64,000 bases of DNA from Streptomyces monomycini (GCF_022271435.1 NZ_JAFIQY010000013.1:62001-126000); one strand, 5' to 3'. Positions 36,158 to 45,227 are shown, numbered from the stretch's first letter. Numbers and translations: made by a program. Notes: generated by a model not told the origin, from the letters alone.

Positions 36158-36826
36158 ATGCCCTTGCCCGGCTTCGGCGGTCCGGAGCAGGTACGGTCCC
36201 GGCCCGCGCCCGGCGCGGTGCACGTGCCGGGCTGGCTGTCCCTGGAGCGGCAGCGGGAGCTGGTCGCCGCCTGCCGCGGCTGGGCGCGGGGGCCGGTTCC
36301 GCTCCGGCACACCCGGCTGCCGCGCGGCGGCGTCATGTCCGTACAGACGGTGTGCCTCGGCTGGCACTGGCAGCCGTACACGTACCGGCGCACCGCCGAC
36401 GACGTCAACGGTGCCCGCGTCGCCGCGTTCCCGGACTGGCTGGTGGAGCTGGGGCGGGCGGCGCTCGTCGACGCGTACGAGGACGCGGCCGCCGGGGACG
36501 GCTACACGCCGGACACCGCCCTGATCAACTTCTACGACGGCCGGGCCACGATGGGGATGCACCAGGACAAGGACGAGCGGTCCGGCGCTCCGGTCGTCTC
36601 GCTCAGCATCGGCGACACCTGCGTCTTCCGCTTCGGGAACCCCGAGTCCCGCGGCCGCCCCTACACCGACGTCGAGCTGGCTTCCGGTGATCTGTTCGTC
36701 TTCGGCGGGCCGTCGCGGTTCGCCTACCACGGGGTGACGAAGGTACGTCCGGGGACCGGCGACCCCGCGACGGGGCTGGCGGGCGGGCGCCTCAACATCA
36801 CGCTGCGGGTCACCGGGCTGGAATAG
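36158..36826 (+). CDS. alkB: AlkB-like 2-oxoglutarate/Fe(II) dioxygenase
   Basis: Oxidative demethylase expected to repair 1-methyladenine and 3-methylcytosine in DNA. The 222 residues match the length of AlkB. Iron ligands are visible as His135 and Asp137 (MHQDKDE) and His191 (RFAYHGVTKV). Arg211 and Arg217 (GGRLNITLRVTG) are the 2-oxoglutarate-binding arginines. ALINFYDGRATMGMHQDKDE is the family signature. An in-frame GTG at 36152 competes with the ATG at 36158. The gene follows the acetyltransferase by 136 bases and converges on a PNPOx-like gene. Confidence 0.9.
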   Translation: MPLPGFGGPEQVRSRPAPGAVHVPGWLSLERQRELVAACRGWARGPVPLRHTRLPRGGVMSVQTVCLGWHWQPYTYRRTADDVNGARVAAFPDWLVELGRAALVDAYEDAAAGDGYTPDTALINFYDGRATMGMHQDKDERSGAPVVSLSIGDTCVFRFGNPESRGRPYTDVELASGDLFVFGGPSRFAYHGVTKVRPGTGDPATGLAGGRLNITLRVTGLE

Positions 36827-36899
36827 GGGCAGGGGCGGGGCCCGCCGGCCGCTGGGGCCCAGCCGTTGGCCACCGGGCACGATGGGCCACCAGGCCCGG

Positions 36900-36945
36900 C
36901 GGTTACTGGGGCCGGCGGCTGCTGGGGCCGGCGGCTGCCTACTGG
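36900..36945. repeat. 16-bp tandem repeat
   Basis: Units cggttactggggccgg (36900-36915) and cggctgctggggccgg (36916-36931), then a partial third copy. The array lies between the convergent alkB and PNPOx-like genes and runs into the 3' end of the latter. Confidence 0.6.
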
Positions 36946-37430
36946 GCCACGCCTGCCAGCAGCCAGCGGTCGACCGGCACCTCGAAGAGCACCCGGCCCG
37001 ACCGTTCCGACGCCGACGCCGACGGTGGCGTGGCGGTCACGTCCCAGTCGTACTTCGCGAGGAAGGCGGCGACGACCTCGGACGGCACGGCGGCGCCCGG
37101 AACCGCCTCGGCGCGTGGCGGCACGTGCCATGTCCGGGCACGCCCCTCCGCTACGACGGGGGCCTCGCCGTCCTCCAGGGCGAGCGAGACCCGCGGGTCG
37201 TTCTCGATGTTGCGCAGCTTCACCGAGGCGCGGTCCGCGCCGATCCACCACGTGCCGTGGACGAAGACGAACCAGACGGGCGTCACATGCGGCGAACCGT
37301 TCGGCCGGAGCGTGCACAGCCAGACGTTCCGCTCGGTGGCCAGGCGGTCGCGGACGGCCGGGTCGAGGGCCTGGGAGCGCTTGGCGCCGACGGACGAAGC
37401 GGAGGGCCGCGCGCGATCCTGATCATTCAT
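36939..37430 (-). CDS. Pyridoxamine 5'-phosphate oxidase-like flavin/F420-binding protein
   Basis: 163 residues with a split-barrel fold: RNVWLCTLRPNGSPHVTPVW, FVFVHGTWWIGADRASVKLR and NIENDPRVSLALEDGEAPVV. These are the cofactor-binding and dimer strands of PNPOx-like proteins. Actinobacterial members use F420 or FMN to reduce small molecules; the cofactor cannot be decided by eye. The C-terminus WDVTATPPSASASERSGRVL is partly low complexity. It converges with alkB. Confidence 0.85.
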   Translation of the reverse strand: MNDQDRARPSASSVGAKRSQALDPAVRDRLATERNVWLCTLRPNGSPHVTPVWFVFVHGTWWIGADRASVKLRNIENDPRVSLALEDGEAPVVAEGRARTWHVPPRAEAVPGAAVPSEVVAAFLAKYDWDVTATPPSASASERSGRVLFEVPVDRWLLAGVAQ

Positions 37431-37549
37431 GTCGGCATTCCAGCAGAGAGGGGAAGGGGCGGGGACTGCGGGTCATCATTTCGAGCGCATGTTTGATTGA
37501 GTGGAGTGAAAGGCCTGCCTGGGCCGGGACGGGGAGGCACACTGGAGAC

Positions 37550-37843
37550 ATGTGCCGCAGCATCAGGACGCTCAGGCCCCCTGCCACGCCCGACGTGACC
37601 GAGGACGACATACGGGCCGCCGCCCTCCAGTACGTCCGCAAGGTCTCCGGATTCCGCGCGCCCGCCGCACACAACCGGGAGGTGTTCGAGCAGGCCGTGG
37701 ACGCGGTGACGGCCGCGACGCACGACCTGCTGGCCGGGCTCCAGGTGCGGGGCCGCAGTGGGGGCGGCAGCGGCGACGGTGGCGGTGCCGCTCAGGCCTT
37801 GGGAGCCTCGGGCAACTCCAGCAGCGCGCGCACCGGCAGGTGA
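37550..37843 (+). CDS. DUF2277-family protein
   Basis: 97 residues beginning MCRSIRTLRPPATPDVTEDD, then IRAAALQYVRKVSGFRAPAA and FEQAVDAVTAATHDLL. This is the full pattern of the DUF2277 family (MCR.I..L...P.AT..EI.AAALQ.VRK.SG). Function is unknown. The C-terminal 25 residues are Gly/Ser-rich and overlap the 3' end of the convergent phosphatase-fold gene by 52 bases. Confidence 0.9.
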   Translation: MCRSIRTLRPPATPDVTEDDIRAAALQYVRKVSGFRAPAAHNREVFEQAVDAVTAATHDLLAGLQVRGRSGGGSGDGGGAAQALGASGNSSSARTGR

Positions 37844-38781
37844 TCGCTGGGGAACTGACCGCCGTCGGAGAACGTGTCGATCACGGCGCGGTGGGTCCGG
37901 ATGGACGGTGACGTGAGGATCCAGTCGATCCGTTCGCCGTCCCGTACGAGCGGCCGGTAGCCGTGGTAGGTGGCGTACAGGGTGCTGCGCGAGTCGGCCG
38001 TGTTCCAGCTGTCCACGAGCGCGCCCCGGCTGAGCATCGTGTCGTACACGGGGTTGTTGTGGGCGGGGACGTTGAAGTCGCCGGTGACGATGCGCGGAAT
38101 CGCCGGGTCCAGCGCGCGCAACCGGTCGGTGATCAGGGTGGCGGAGCGCTCGCGCGAGTACTGGTTGAGGTGGTCGAGGTGGGTGTTGAGGGCGTAGAAC
38201 TCCCCGCCGGTACGCAGGTCCCGGAAGCGCACCCAGGTCGCCATCCGGATGACCGTGTTGCCCCACGTCGCCGAACCGATCAGGTAGGGAGTGTCGGAGA
38301 GCCAGAAGTGGTCGTATTCGACCGGGGCCAGTCGGTGGATGTCGTAGAAGAGGGTGGCGAACTCGTCGCGGCTACCGCCGGCCCGGCCCGTGCCCAGCCA
38401 GGCGTAGTCGTCGCCGAGGTCTTCCGCGATGTCCTGCAGCTGGTGGTACAGCCCCTCCTGCGTACCGATCAGGTGCGGTGCGGCCCGGTGCAGCAACTTC
38501 CGCATGACCGGGCGGCGTTCGGGCCACGAGTTGGGTCGCTGGTCCGAGGCGTACCGGAGGTTGAACGTCATGACGCGCAGCCGCCGGTCGCCTCGGGCGG
38601 CGTGCGCGGTACCGCCTCCGGAAGCCAGTGCCGGCGTACCGACCGCTGTCGCCGCGACGGCGCGCAGTGCCGTACGGCGGCTGAAGGGCCCCACGGAGGC
38701 GCGAGCGGCGCCCGCGGGCTCCGATGCCGTGCCGGTCAGGGGTTCCGGCACCGCGGCGGAGCAGCCCGTCGATCTCGTCAT
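37792..38781 (-). CDS. Exported endonuclease/exonuclease/phosphatase-fold hydrolase
   Basis: 329 residues. A twin-arginine signal (SRRTALRAVAATAV, residues 34-47) sits behind a long n-region, so Tat export is likely. The EEP domain shows VMTFNLRY (metal-binding Asn), IGTQEGLYHQLQDI (Glu), ALNTHLDHLNQYSR, PRIVTGDFNVPAHNN (Asp/Asn) and FPSDHLPVRALLEL (final Asp-His). Family members cleave phosphodiesters or phosphomonoesters; this type is often annotated as secreted phosphatase or sphingomyelinase-like. It converges with and overlaps the DUF2277 gene. Confidence 0.88.
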   Translation of the reverse strand: MTRSTGCSAAVPEPLTGTASEPAGAARASVGPFSRRTALRAVAATAVGTPALASGGGTAHAARGDRRLRVMTFNLRYASDQRPNSWPERRPVMRKLLHRAAPHLIGTQEGLYHQLQDIAEDLGDDYAWLGTGRAGGSRDEFATLFYDIHRLAPVEYDHFWLSDTPYLIGSATWGNTVIRMATWVRFRDLRTGGEFYALNTHLDHLNQYSRERSATLITDRLRALDPAIPRIVTGDFNVPAHNNPVYDTMLSRGALVDSWNTADSRSTLYATYHGYRPLVRDGERIDWILTSPSIRTHRAVIDTFSDGGQFPSDHLPVRALLELPEAPKA

Positions 38782-38924
38782 CGCATCTCCAGTGGCCGGT
38801 GGCCCGCTACGGCTGCGGGCCGGGTCACTGAAGAGTCTCGGAGACCAGGGTGATGCGGAAGTGGACGGAAGGGGGAGGAGGCCGAAACGCGCTGTTCTCG
38901 CACCGGGCTCCGGCCTCCGCTTCC

Positions 38925-38970
38925 GTCCCCGTTCCCGTTCCCGTCTCCGTCTCCGTCTCCGTCTCCGGTC
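38925..38970. repeat. Hexanucleotide microsatellite
   Basis: A run of gttccc and gtctcc hexamers, about seven units. It lies just 3' of the flavin reductase stop and reads out as Gly-Asp repeats only in a shadow frame. Confidence 0.7.
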
Positions 38971-39586
38971 AGGCTCCCGCTGCCGGCCCCTGCCAGTCGG
39001 CGTACCGGATACGGGAGATGTCCCGTACGTCGCCGGTCGTCCCCCACTCGTCCTTGCCGAGCCGGGACAGCGGCCGCATCTTCCGGATTTCCGGGTGGCC
39101 GTCGGTCATGACTTCTTCCGCCACCGCGGCGTGCACCACCCGGCCGAAGACGACGGTCGAGTCACCGAACCGCAGCGTGCTGTGCAGTTCGCATTCGAAG
39201 GCCACCGGCGAGGCGGCGACCCGCGGCGCCTTGACCCGCAGACTCGGTTCGGGAGCCACCCCCACCGCGTCGAACTCGCTGACTCCGTGCGGGAAGTCGG
39301 TCGCCGTCTCGTTGATCTGTCCGGCGAGTTCCTCCGGTGCGAAGTTCACCACGAACTGGCCGGTCTCCTCGATGTTGCGGAGGGAGTCCTTCCGTCCGAC
39401 GGCCGAGAACTGCAGGACGGGCGGCGCGACGCAGGCGATGTTGAAGAACGAGTGCGGGGCCAGGTTGGCCACGCCCTCGCCGGAGATGGTGGACACCCAG
39501 GCGATGGGCCGCGGCACCACGGTCGCCGTGAGCAGCCGGTAGAAGCCCTGCCGGTCGAACTGTGCGGGGTCGAAGTCGATACGCAT
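38969..39586 (-). CDS. Flavin reductase-like (FMN-binding split barrel) protein
   Basis: 205 residues starting MRIDFDPAQFDRQGFYRLLT. Family features are VVPRPIAWVSTISGEGVANL, APHSFFNIACVAPPVLQFSA, GRKDSLRNIEETGQFVVNF and the C-terminal SRLGKDEWGTT. Such proteins bind FMN and reduce it or use it for electron transfer to a partner monooxygenase; no partner is adjacent. The ATG at 39586 is chosen; the ORF extension upstream has no support. Confidence 0.88.
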   Translation of the reverse strand: MRIDFDPAQFDRQGFYRLLTATVVPRPIAWVSTISGEGVANLAPHSFFNIACVAPPVLQFSAVGRKDSLRNIEETGQFVVNFAPEELAGQINETATDFPHGVSEFDAVGVAPEPSLRVKAPRVAASPVAFECELHSTLRFGDSTVVFGRVVHAAVAEEVMTDGHPEIRKMRPLSRLGKDEWGTTGDVRDISRIRYADWQGPAAGA

Positions 39587-39750
39587 GAAGATCAGTATCC
39601 ATCCCTGCCGAACCGGGGCCCAGCGCCTCCGTGGGACAGTCCGGTACGGACACGGGCGCCAGATGTCGAGAGCCGGGTGCCGGGTGCCGGGCGCGGGCAC
39701 CGCGCGTCAGCCGGCGGAGCCAGTTGAATCCGCTGATTCCGCCCGTGCGG

Positions 39751-40296
39751 CTACCTGATGAATTGAACGCTCTCGAATGACATCGCGTCCGCATGCTCCT
39801 CCTTGCGGAGAAAATGGTCAGCGGTGCCTTGGCACGCTTCCTCGCTGGTCCAGGTCTCAACCGTCTTGTTCGTCGCGTTGTAGACGAACCCGTCACTCCG
39901 GATCGTAAAACACGTATTACTACGGGGATTGTGCAGCGTCCGCGTGCGGCCGGCTTCCCGGAAACGGAAATAGCCCGAGCTCGGTCGCGTCCTGAAATTC
40001 ACACTGCCGAACGTCGCCCGCGTTTCCTGACCGGGCTGCAACTTGCGCAGAATGTTCCCCGAGCAGTTCTTCGAGGCATAGATTTCCGCCTCGACGTCGG
40101 TCATGTTCCAGACGCGTCCGGAGGCCTGCAAATAGGTGTGGCAGGTACCGCCCGAGAAATCCCTGATGGTCTGGGCGGGGCCGGGTTCGGTGTATTCGAA
40201 GTAACCGGTCGTCGTAGCGGCAGGCGGCGCCGCCACCATGGTGAGCAGAAATGCCGCGGCCGCCACCGCGAGGGTGTTCCACCGTCGGTGCACCAC
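39751..40296 (-). CDS. Secreted two-domain Cys-containing protein
   Basis: 181 residues. The GTG at 40296 follows AGGAGG at seven bases. A signal peptide (VVHRRWNTLAVAAAAFLLTM ... ATTTG) precedes two copies of a domain of about 75 residues. Copy one has GYFEYTEPGP, GGTCHTYLQA, EIYASKNCSG and FGSVNFR. Copy two has GYFRFREAGR, SNTCFTIRSD, ETWTSEEACQG and FESVQFIR. Each copy has two Cys, probably a disulfide. The single-domain paralogue is the next gene upstream (40479-40793). The fold resembles small secreted beta proteins, possibly inhibitors or lectins. No named family was recognised. Confidence 0.85.
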   Translation of the reverse strand: MVHRRWNTLAVAAAAFLLTMVAAPPAATTTGYFEYTEPGPAQTIRDFSGGTCHTYLQASGRVWNMTDVEAEIYASKNCSGNILRKLQPGQETRATFGSVNFRTRPSSGYFRFREAGRTRTLHNPRSNTCFTIRSDGFVYNATNKTVETWTSEEACQGTADHFLRKEEHADAMSFESVQFIR

Positions 40297-40478
40297 TGCA
40301 CCGCCTCCTTCTTCCGGAACGGGCACGGTTCCGCGTGCCCGTGAGGGTGCCCGCGAGGGCTGCCTATGAGGCCGCACCGCCCGGCCGGGCCGCGCCGGCC
40401 CGCTCCGACCACCCGGCACTCGGTGGAAGGGCAGGGCCGACGCGGCGGCGGCCGGAGCGGCGGGCTCGACGGGAGTGG

Positions 40479-40793
40479 CTAGCGGATGAATTCGGCGCTT
40501 CGGAACTCCACGTCCGCGCCATGCTGTCGCGGCCTCAGGAACTGGGTCGCGGTCCCCTCGCAGTCGTCCCTCGACGCATAGAGGGCGACCACCTTGTTGG
40601 TGCCGTTGTAGGCCCGGCCGTTCCCTTCGATCGTGTGGCAGGTATTGCTCCGCGGATTGTCGAGCTGTTCCTGCTGACCTGTAGGTGCGGTGTACAGGAA
40701 GAAGCCCGTTGTACTGAGGGCGGGTGTGGTCGCGCCGAGTGCGACCGCCGTCGCGATACCCAGGCCGGCGAGGATGCGGGGAATGCGCTTCAT
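40479..40793 (-). CDS. Secreted one-domain paralogue of the two-domain protein
   Basis: 104 residues with signal peptide MKRIPRILAGLGIATAVALG ... ALS and a single domain: TTGFFLYTAPTG, PRSNTCHTIEGNGRAYNGTN, ALYASRDDCEGTATQFL and FRSAEFIR. It matches especially the second domain of the neighbouring protein (shared PRSNTC, YN.TNK, CQG/CEGTA..FLR, F.S..FIR). The start has TAGGAGA ahead of it. It is upstream of, and on the same strand as, its paralogue, pointing to local duplication plus internal duplication or fusion. Confidence 0.85.
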   Translation of the reverse strand: MKRIPRILAGLGIATAVALGATTPALSTTGFFLYTAPTGQQEQLDNPRSNTCHTIEGNGRAYNGTNKVVALYASRDDCEGTATQFLRPRQHGADVEFRSAEFIR

Positions 40794-41242
40794 TCGAAGT
40801 CTCCTACTACGGGGGTGAACTGTGCCTGCCGCAGTAATTAAATTGGTCCGACGGTGACACCGGCAAGACAGCCGGGCGTCGCCAAAAGAGCGAGTTTACC
40901 GCCGCTCCGGTGTTATTTAATTCCGGAGCGACGAACACGGCGGACGCGGGTTTCGTACGTACCGGAGCATGCTCGGGATCGGGAATTCGCCGGCATAATC
41001 TCCCTGTCTCAATGTGAGACGACATTACGCATTCGCACGCGCCCCGCAGCCCCGGTCGCGCCCCAGACCCGTCACACGCGCCACACCCGTCACACCCACC
41101 CCCACCCCGCCGCACCCACCGCCGCCCCGCCTCCCCCACCACGGCAACCTTTCCCTCCGCAGCGGCGACAAGGACATGTGCGGCCCCGGGCAGCAAGCCC
41201 GGCCGGCCGCCGCTTCCGTCCCCCACGAGAGGATCAACTGCC
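40794..41242. promoter_or_regulatory. Divergent intergenic region before pectate lyase
   Basis: 449 bases between the small secreted-protein gene (minus) and the pectate lyase gene (plus). The right half is rich in cac/ccc simple sequence (cacacccgtcacacccaccc). No supported frame is present. Promoters for both genes should lie here, though none was identified. Confidence 0.45.
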
Positions 41243-42397
41243 GTGAGCAGCAGCACCGGCCGTCACCGCAGGACCCGTACCCTGACCGTCGCCACCGCCG
41301 TCGCCGTGACCGCCGGCGCGGGAGGTGCCTGGCTCGCGCTCGCCCCCGGTACGGCCGGGGCGGCCTCCCAGGCCGTCGTGGTCTCGACCACCGCGGCCCT
41401 CCAGGACGCCGTCGCGCGGGCCGCGGCCGGCACCACCATCCAGGTGCGCGGCGGTACGTACTACCCGACGCGCAGCCTCAAGAGCTCGGCCGACGGCAGG
41501 CCCACGGCCCGGATCACCCTCGCCGCGTACGGCAGCGAGAAGGTGCGGATCGACGGTTCGCAGCTGCCCGCCGGGTCCTGGCTGGCCGGGATATCCGGCG
41601 ACTACTGGACCGTCCGGAACCTCACCTTCCAGAAGTCGCCCGCGCATGGCTTCGTCGTCACCTCCTCCACCGGCGGCGTCTTCGAGAACCTGGTGACCGC
41701 CGACAACGGCAACTCCGGCTTCACCCTGCGCGGCGCGGGAACCAACGACAACCTCGTACGGAACCTGGACAGTCACGGCAACTACGACCGGGCCACGCAC
41801 GGCCAGAACGCCGACGGCATCGCCGTGAAGTTCGGTTCGGGCAGCGGAAACCGGATCACGGGGGCGCGGCTGTCCGACAACGCCGACGACGGACTGGACC
41901 TCTGGAAGTTCGCCGGCCCGGTCACCATCGAGCACACCTGGGCCTACGGCAACGGCAAGAACCGCTGGCACGACCCCGCCTTCGAGGGGAACGGCAACGG
42001 CTTCAAGCTGGGTGGCGGCGGTACGGTCGCCGCCCACACGGTGGTCAACAACGCGGCCTGGGACAACACGCTCCACGGCTTCACCGAGAACAGCAACCCC
42101 GGCGCCACCACTCTCCAGCGCAACACCGCGTACGCCAACAAGAAGGCGGGGTTCTACTTCGCCACGGGCAAGGCGCGGCTGGCGAAGAATCTGGCCGCCG
42201 CCAACGGCGACCGGCCCGCCAAGGTGGGCTCCTCCGCCGTGTCGGCCGGGAACAACTGGGACCGCGGCGTGGCGACGCCCGCGTTCCGGTCCACCGATGC
42301 CCGTACCGCGTACGGGCCCCGCCGGGCGGACGGCTCGCTCCCGGCGACCACCTTCCTGACCACCGGGAACGCGCCCATCGGGTCGACCATGAACTGA
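41243..42397 (+). CDS. Secreted parallel beta-helix pectate lyase (PL9-like)
   Basis: 384 residues starting at GTG 41243 behind GAGAGGA. The signal peptide runs to about residue 41 (GTAGAASQ). A right-handed beta-helix follows with repeated N/G turns: QVRGGTYYPTRSLKSSADGR, WTVRNLTFQKSPAHGFVV and GGVFENLVTADNGNSGFTLR. NADGIAVKFGSGSGNRITGA, DNADDGLDLWKFAGPVTIEH and GNGNGFKLGGGG are the calcium-binding and active-site stretches of family PL9. It should cleave polygalacturonate by beta-elimination outside the cell. Confidence 0.88.
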   Translation: MSSSTGRHRRTRTLTVATAVAVTAGAGGAWLALAPGTAGAASQAVVVSTTAALQDAVARAAAGTTIQVRGGTYYPTRSLKSSADGRPTARITLAAYGSEKVRIDGSQLPAGSWLAGISGDYWTVRNLTFQKSPAHGFVVTSSTGGVFENLVTADNGNSGFTLRGAGTNDNLVRNLDSHGNYDRATHGQNADGIAVKFGSGSGNRITGARLSDNADDGLDLWKFAGPVTIEHTWAYGNGKNRWHDPAFEGNGNGFKLGGGGTVAAHTVVNNAAWDNTLHGFTENSNPGATTLQRNTAYANKKAGFYFATGKARLAKNLAAANGDRPAKVGSSAVSAGNNWDRGVATPAFRSTDARTAYGPRRADGSLPATTFLTTGNAPIGSTMN

Positions 42398-42607
42398 CCG
42401 GGACGGCGCCCGCCCCGCCCCCGGCGTTAGCCGCGTGTTAGCCGTTCATCAGCGCCCGCACGCAGGGTGGAGTGCACGGGAACAAGGAAGGCCGTACCGG
42501 CCCGCCGCCCCGTCGGGGCACGTGTCGCATTGCGTGTAGGGGGCAGGCGGGTGGGTGCATCACGAGCGTTTTCCCCGGAATGCCGGGGAAGAGGGAGTTG
42601 ATCGAAC

Positions 42608-43135
42608 ATGCGTGGTCTGCGTACCGCAGCCGCCGTTGCCGCTGCCGCCGCCCTGGCCGCCGGAGCGAGCGCGGGCGTCGCCTCCGCCGCCGGCACGAGG
42701 GCGTCCGGCGCCGAGGCCTGCCAGCCCGGGACACTGAAGGTCAGCACGACGGACGCGGGCGAGAGCCAGGCCGGCATGAACCACGCGGGCACCTACCTGC
42801 GGATGGAGAACGTCGGCAAGAGCACCTGCACGATATCCGGCTACCCGGGCCTGGCACTGGAGGGCGCGGGCCACACGGCGATCAAGACCACGGCGCGGCA
42901 CGGTGACACGTACTTCGCCAAGGACCCGGGCGAGCACCCGGTCACGCTGAAGCCGGGCAAGAGCGCCTACGCCGACCTGGTGTGGACGCACACCGGCGCG
43001 AACACCGCGCACGCCAAGTACCTTCAGGTTTCGCCGCGGGGCGGCAATGGACACAATGTGCTCCCGTTCGACCAAGAAGTGGACAACGGCACGCTGTCCG
43101 TGACGGCCTGGTCGGCGAAGCTGCCCACTGCCTGA
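42608..43135 (+). CDS. Secreted DUF4232-domain protein
   Basis: 175 residues: signal peptide MRGLRTAAAVAAAAALAAGA ... SAAG, then a DUF4232 beta-sandwich (ACQPGTLKVSTTDAGESQAG, TYLRMENVGKSTCTISGYPG, AYADLVWTHTG). Two Cys near residues 38 and 77 probably pair. Function is unknown; the family is widespread in Streptomyces as secreted or lipoproteins. A hairpin follows the stop. Confidence 0.88.
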   Translation: MRGLRTAAAVAAAAALAAGASAGVASAAGTRASGAEACQPGTLKVSTTDAGESQAGMNHAGTYLRMENVGKSTCTISGYPGLALEGAGHTAIKTTARHGDTYFAKDPGEHPVTLKPGKSAYADLVWTHTGANTAHAKYLQVSPRGGNGHNVLPFDQEVDNGTLSVTAWSAKLPTA

Positions 43136-43160
43136 GGCGGGATCACGTAGCGGTACGGAG

Positions 43161-43187
43161 GCCCGGCGCCCGATGGCGGCGCCGGGC
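43161..43187 (+). terminator. Hairpin after DUF4232 gene
   Basis: A perfect 10-bp inverted repeat (gcccggcgcc at 43161-43170, complement at 43178-43187) with a 7-base loop, 25 bases after the stop. Confidence 0.75.
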
Positions 43188-43583
43188 TTCCGGCGCGCGG
43201 TGCGGGCCGGCGTGCGTGCGGTGTCGGCGTACTCCGCGCCGGACCGAACGTCGGACCGGCGGACCGTCGGAACGCCGGACCGACAGAACGGCCGAGTGGC
43301 GAAGCGGCGGACCGTCGACACCCTTCCGTACGCACCTGGTCATCCACCCCACACCCCACGCGCCACAGACTGTTCACAAAAGCGGTCCGCAACCGACCAG
43401 AAATCGGCGACAAACAACCGCATTTCGGCAAACCCCCTGTGAAATCCTTGTTGAAGACCTGACAAAGACGGTCAGGTGATGGCACTCTCCTCTCGATTCA
43501 CTCCTGCACCACCGGGCGGCCCGACAGGGCTGCCCTCCCCCTCATTCGGGCCGCAACCGTACGGTCCGCGCTAGGAGACTGAG
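43188..43583. promoter_or_regulatory. Upstream region of M4 protease with inverted repeat
   Basis: About 400 bases without a supported gene. The left part has irregular cggaccg repeats. Near the right end, an exact inverted repeat acctgac-N7-gtcaggt lies at 43457-43477, about 107 bases before the start. It is a candidate operator for a dimeric regulator of the protease gene. Confidence 0.5.
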
Positions 43584-45203
43584 TTGAGACGCATGACCTC
43601 CACCCCCCGCAAGTACACCCTCCGTGCCGCAGCCCTGGTCGCCTCCGCCGCGATGGTCGCGGTCACCGTCCAGACCGGGTCGGCGACCGCGCAGCCCGAC
43701 GCCGTGACCGGCGCCGAGGCCGTCGCGCTGTCCGCGCAGCAGCGCGTGACCGCGATCAAGAGCGCGCAGGCCGAAGCCGCCGGCACCGCGCAGCGGATCG
43801 GCCTCGGCGGTCAGGAGAAGCTCGTCGCCCGCGATGTCATCAAGGACGCGGACGGCACGGTGCACACGCGCTACGAGCGCACGTACGAGGGCCTGCCGGT
43901 CCTCGGCGGGGACCTGGTCGTCCACGAGAAGAAGAACGGCACCCGCACGGTCGACAAGGCGACGCAGGCCAAGATAGCCGTGTCCACCACGGACGCCGCC
44001 CAGCCGGCCGCCACCGCCAAGAAGAGCGCGCTGTCCGCCTCCGCCGCCGAGAAGAACACCAAGGCCGAGGCCAAGGACGCGCCGCGCAAGGTGATCTGGG
44101 CCGCCTCCGGCAAGCCCGTCCTGGCGTACGAGACCGTGGTGACCGGCGTCCAGAAGGACGGCACGCCCAGCGAGCTGCACGTCATCACCGACGCGAAGAC
44201 CGGGGCCAAGCTCTTCCAGGACGAGACGATCGAGACCGGTACGGGCACCAGCTCGTACAGCGGCACCGTCCCGCTCACCACCACCAAGAGCGGCAGCACC
44301 TACAACCTCACCGACGGCGCCCGCGGCCAGCACAAGACGTACGACCTGCGCCAGGGCACGTCCGGCACCGGCACGCTCTTCACCGACGCGGACGACAAGT
44401 GGGGCGGCGGCCGCCAGACCGCGGCCGTCGACGCGCACTACGGTGCGGCGGTGACCTGGGACTACTACAAGAACGTCCTCGGCCGCAACGGCATCCGCAA
44501 CGACGGCAAGGGCGCCTACTCCCGCGTCCACTACGGCAACGGCTACGTCAACGCCTTCTGGCAGGACTCCTGCTTCTGCATGACGTACGGCGACGGCCAG
44601 AACAACAGCAACCCGCTGACCGCGCTGGACGTGGCCGCCCACGAGATGAGCCACGGTGTCACCGCCGCCACCGCCAAGCTCAACTACAGCGGCGAGTCCG
44701 GCGGTCTGAACGAGGCCACGTCCGACATCTTCGGCACGGCGGCCGAGTTCTACGCCAACAACGCGACCGACAAGGGCGACTACCTCATCGGCGAGAAGAT
44801 CGACATCAACGGTGACGGCACGCCGCTGCGCTACATGGACAAGCCCTCCAAGGACGGCGCGTCCAAGGACTACTGGTCCTCGTCGCTGGGCGGCGTCGAC
44901 GTGCACTACTCCTCGGGCCCGGCGAACCACTGGTTCTACCTGCTGTCCGAGGGCAGCGGCAGCAAGACGATCAACGGCGTGACCTACAACAGCCCGACCT
45001 ACGACAACTCGAAGGTCACCGGCATCGGCCGCGGCAAGGCCGAGAAGATCTGGTACCGCGCGCTGACCACGTACTTCACCTCGACCACGAAGTACGCGGG
45101 CGCCCGCACCGGCACGCTGAAGGCCGCCGCCGACCTGTACGGCGCCTCCAGCACCGAGTACAAGACGGTCGCGGCCGCCTGGACCGCGATCAACGTCAGG
45201 TGA
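43584..45203 (+). CDS. M4-family neutral metalloprotease (thermolysin type), secreted
   Basis: 539 residues: signal peptide (KYTLRAAALVASAAMVAVTV), FTP/PepSY propeptide (about 40-205) and catalytic domain. Zinc ligands are His353 and His357 in HEMSH and Glu377 in GGLNEATSDIFG; the second catalytic His lies in YSSGPANHWFYLLSEG. It degrades extracellular proteins and matures by autocleavage. TTG at 43584 lies six bases behind AGGAG and is preferred to ATG 43593, which is 15 bases away. A strong terminator hairpin follows. Confidence 0.95.
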   Translation: MRRMTSTPRKYTLRAAALVASAAMVAVTVQTGSATAQPDAVTGAEAVALSAQQRVTAIKSAQAEAAGTAQRIGLGGQEKLVARDVIKDADGTVHTRYERTYEGLPVLGGDLVVHEKKNGTRTVDKATQAKIAVSTTDAAQPAATAKKSALSASAAEKNTKAEAKDAPRKVIWAASGKPVLAYETVVTGVQKDGTPSELHVITDAKTGAKLFQDETIETGTGTSSYSGTVPLTTTKSGSTYNLTDGARGQHKTYDLRQGTSGTGTLFTDADDKWGGGRQTAAVDAHYGAAVTWDYYKNVLGRNGIRNDGKGAYSRVHYGNGYVNAFWQDSCFCMTYGDGQNNSNPLTALDVAAHEMSHGVTAATAKLNYSGESGGLNEATSDIFGTAAEFYANNATDKGDYLIGEKIDINGDGTPLRYMDKPSKDGASKDYWSSSLGGVDVHYSSGPANHWFYLLSEGSGSKTINGVTYNSPTYDNSKVTGIGRGKAEKIWYRALTTYFTSTTKYAGARTGTLKAAADLYGASSTEYKTVAAAWTAINVR

Positions 45204-45227
45204 ACCCCGTGAACGCCATGTGACACC

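Noticed and set aside
38925..38970. Coding Gly-Asp repeat protein on the minus strand
   Set aside because: It is a hexamer microsatellite at the 3' edge of the flavin reductase gene; the frame has no ribosome-binding site and no conserved part.
41014..42441. 475-codon frame overlapping the pectate lyase
   Set aside because: Arg-rich frame out of phase with the beta-helix protein, starting in simple-sequence DNA.
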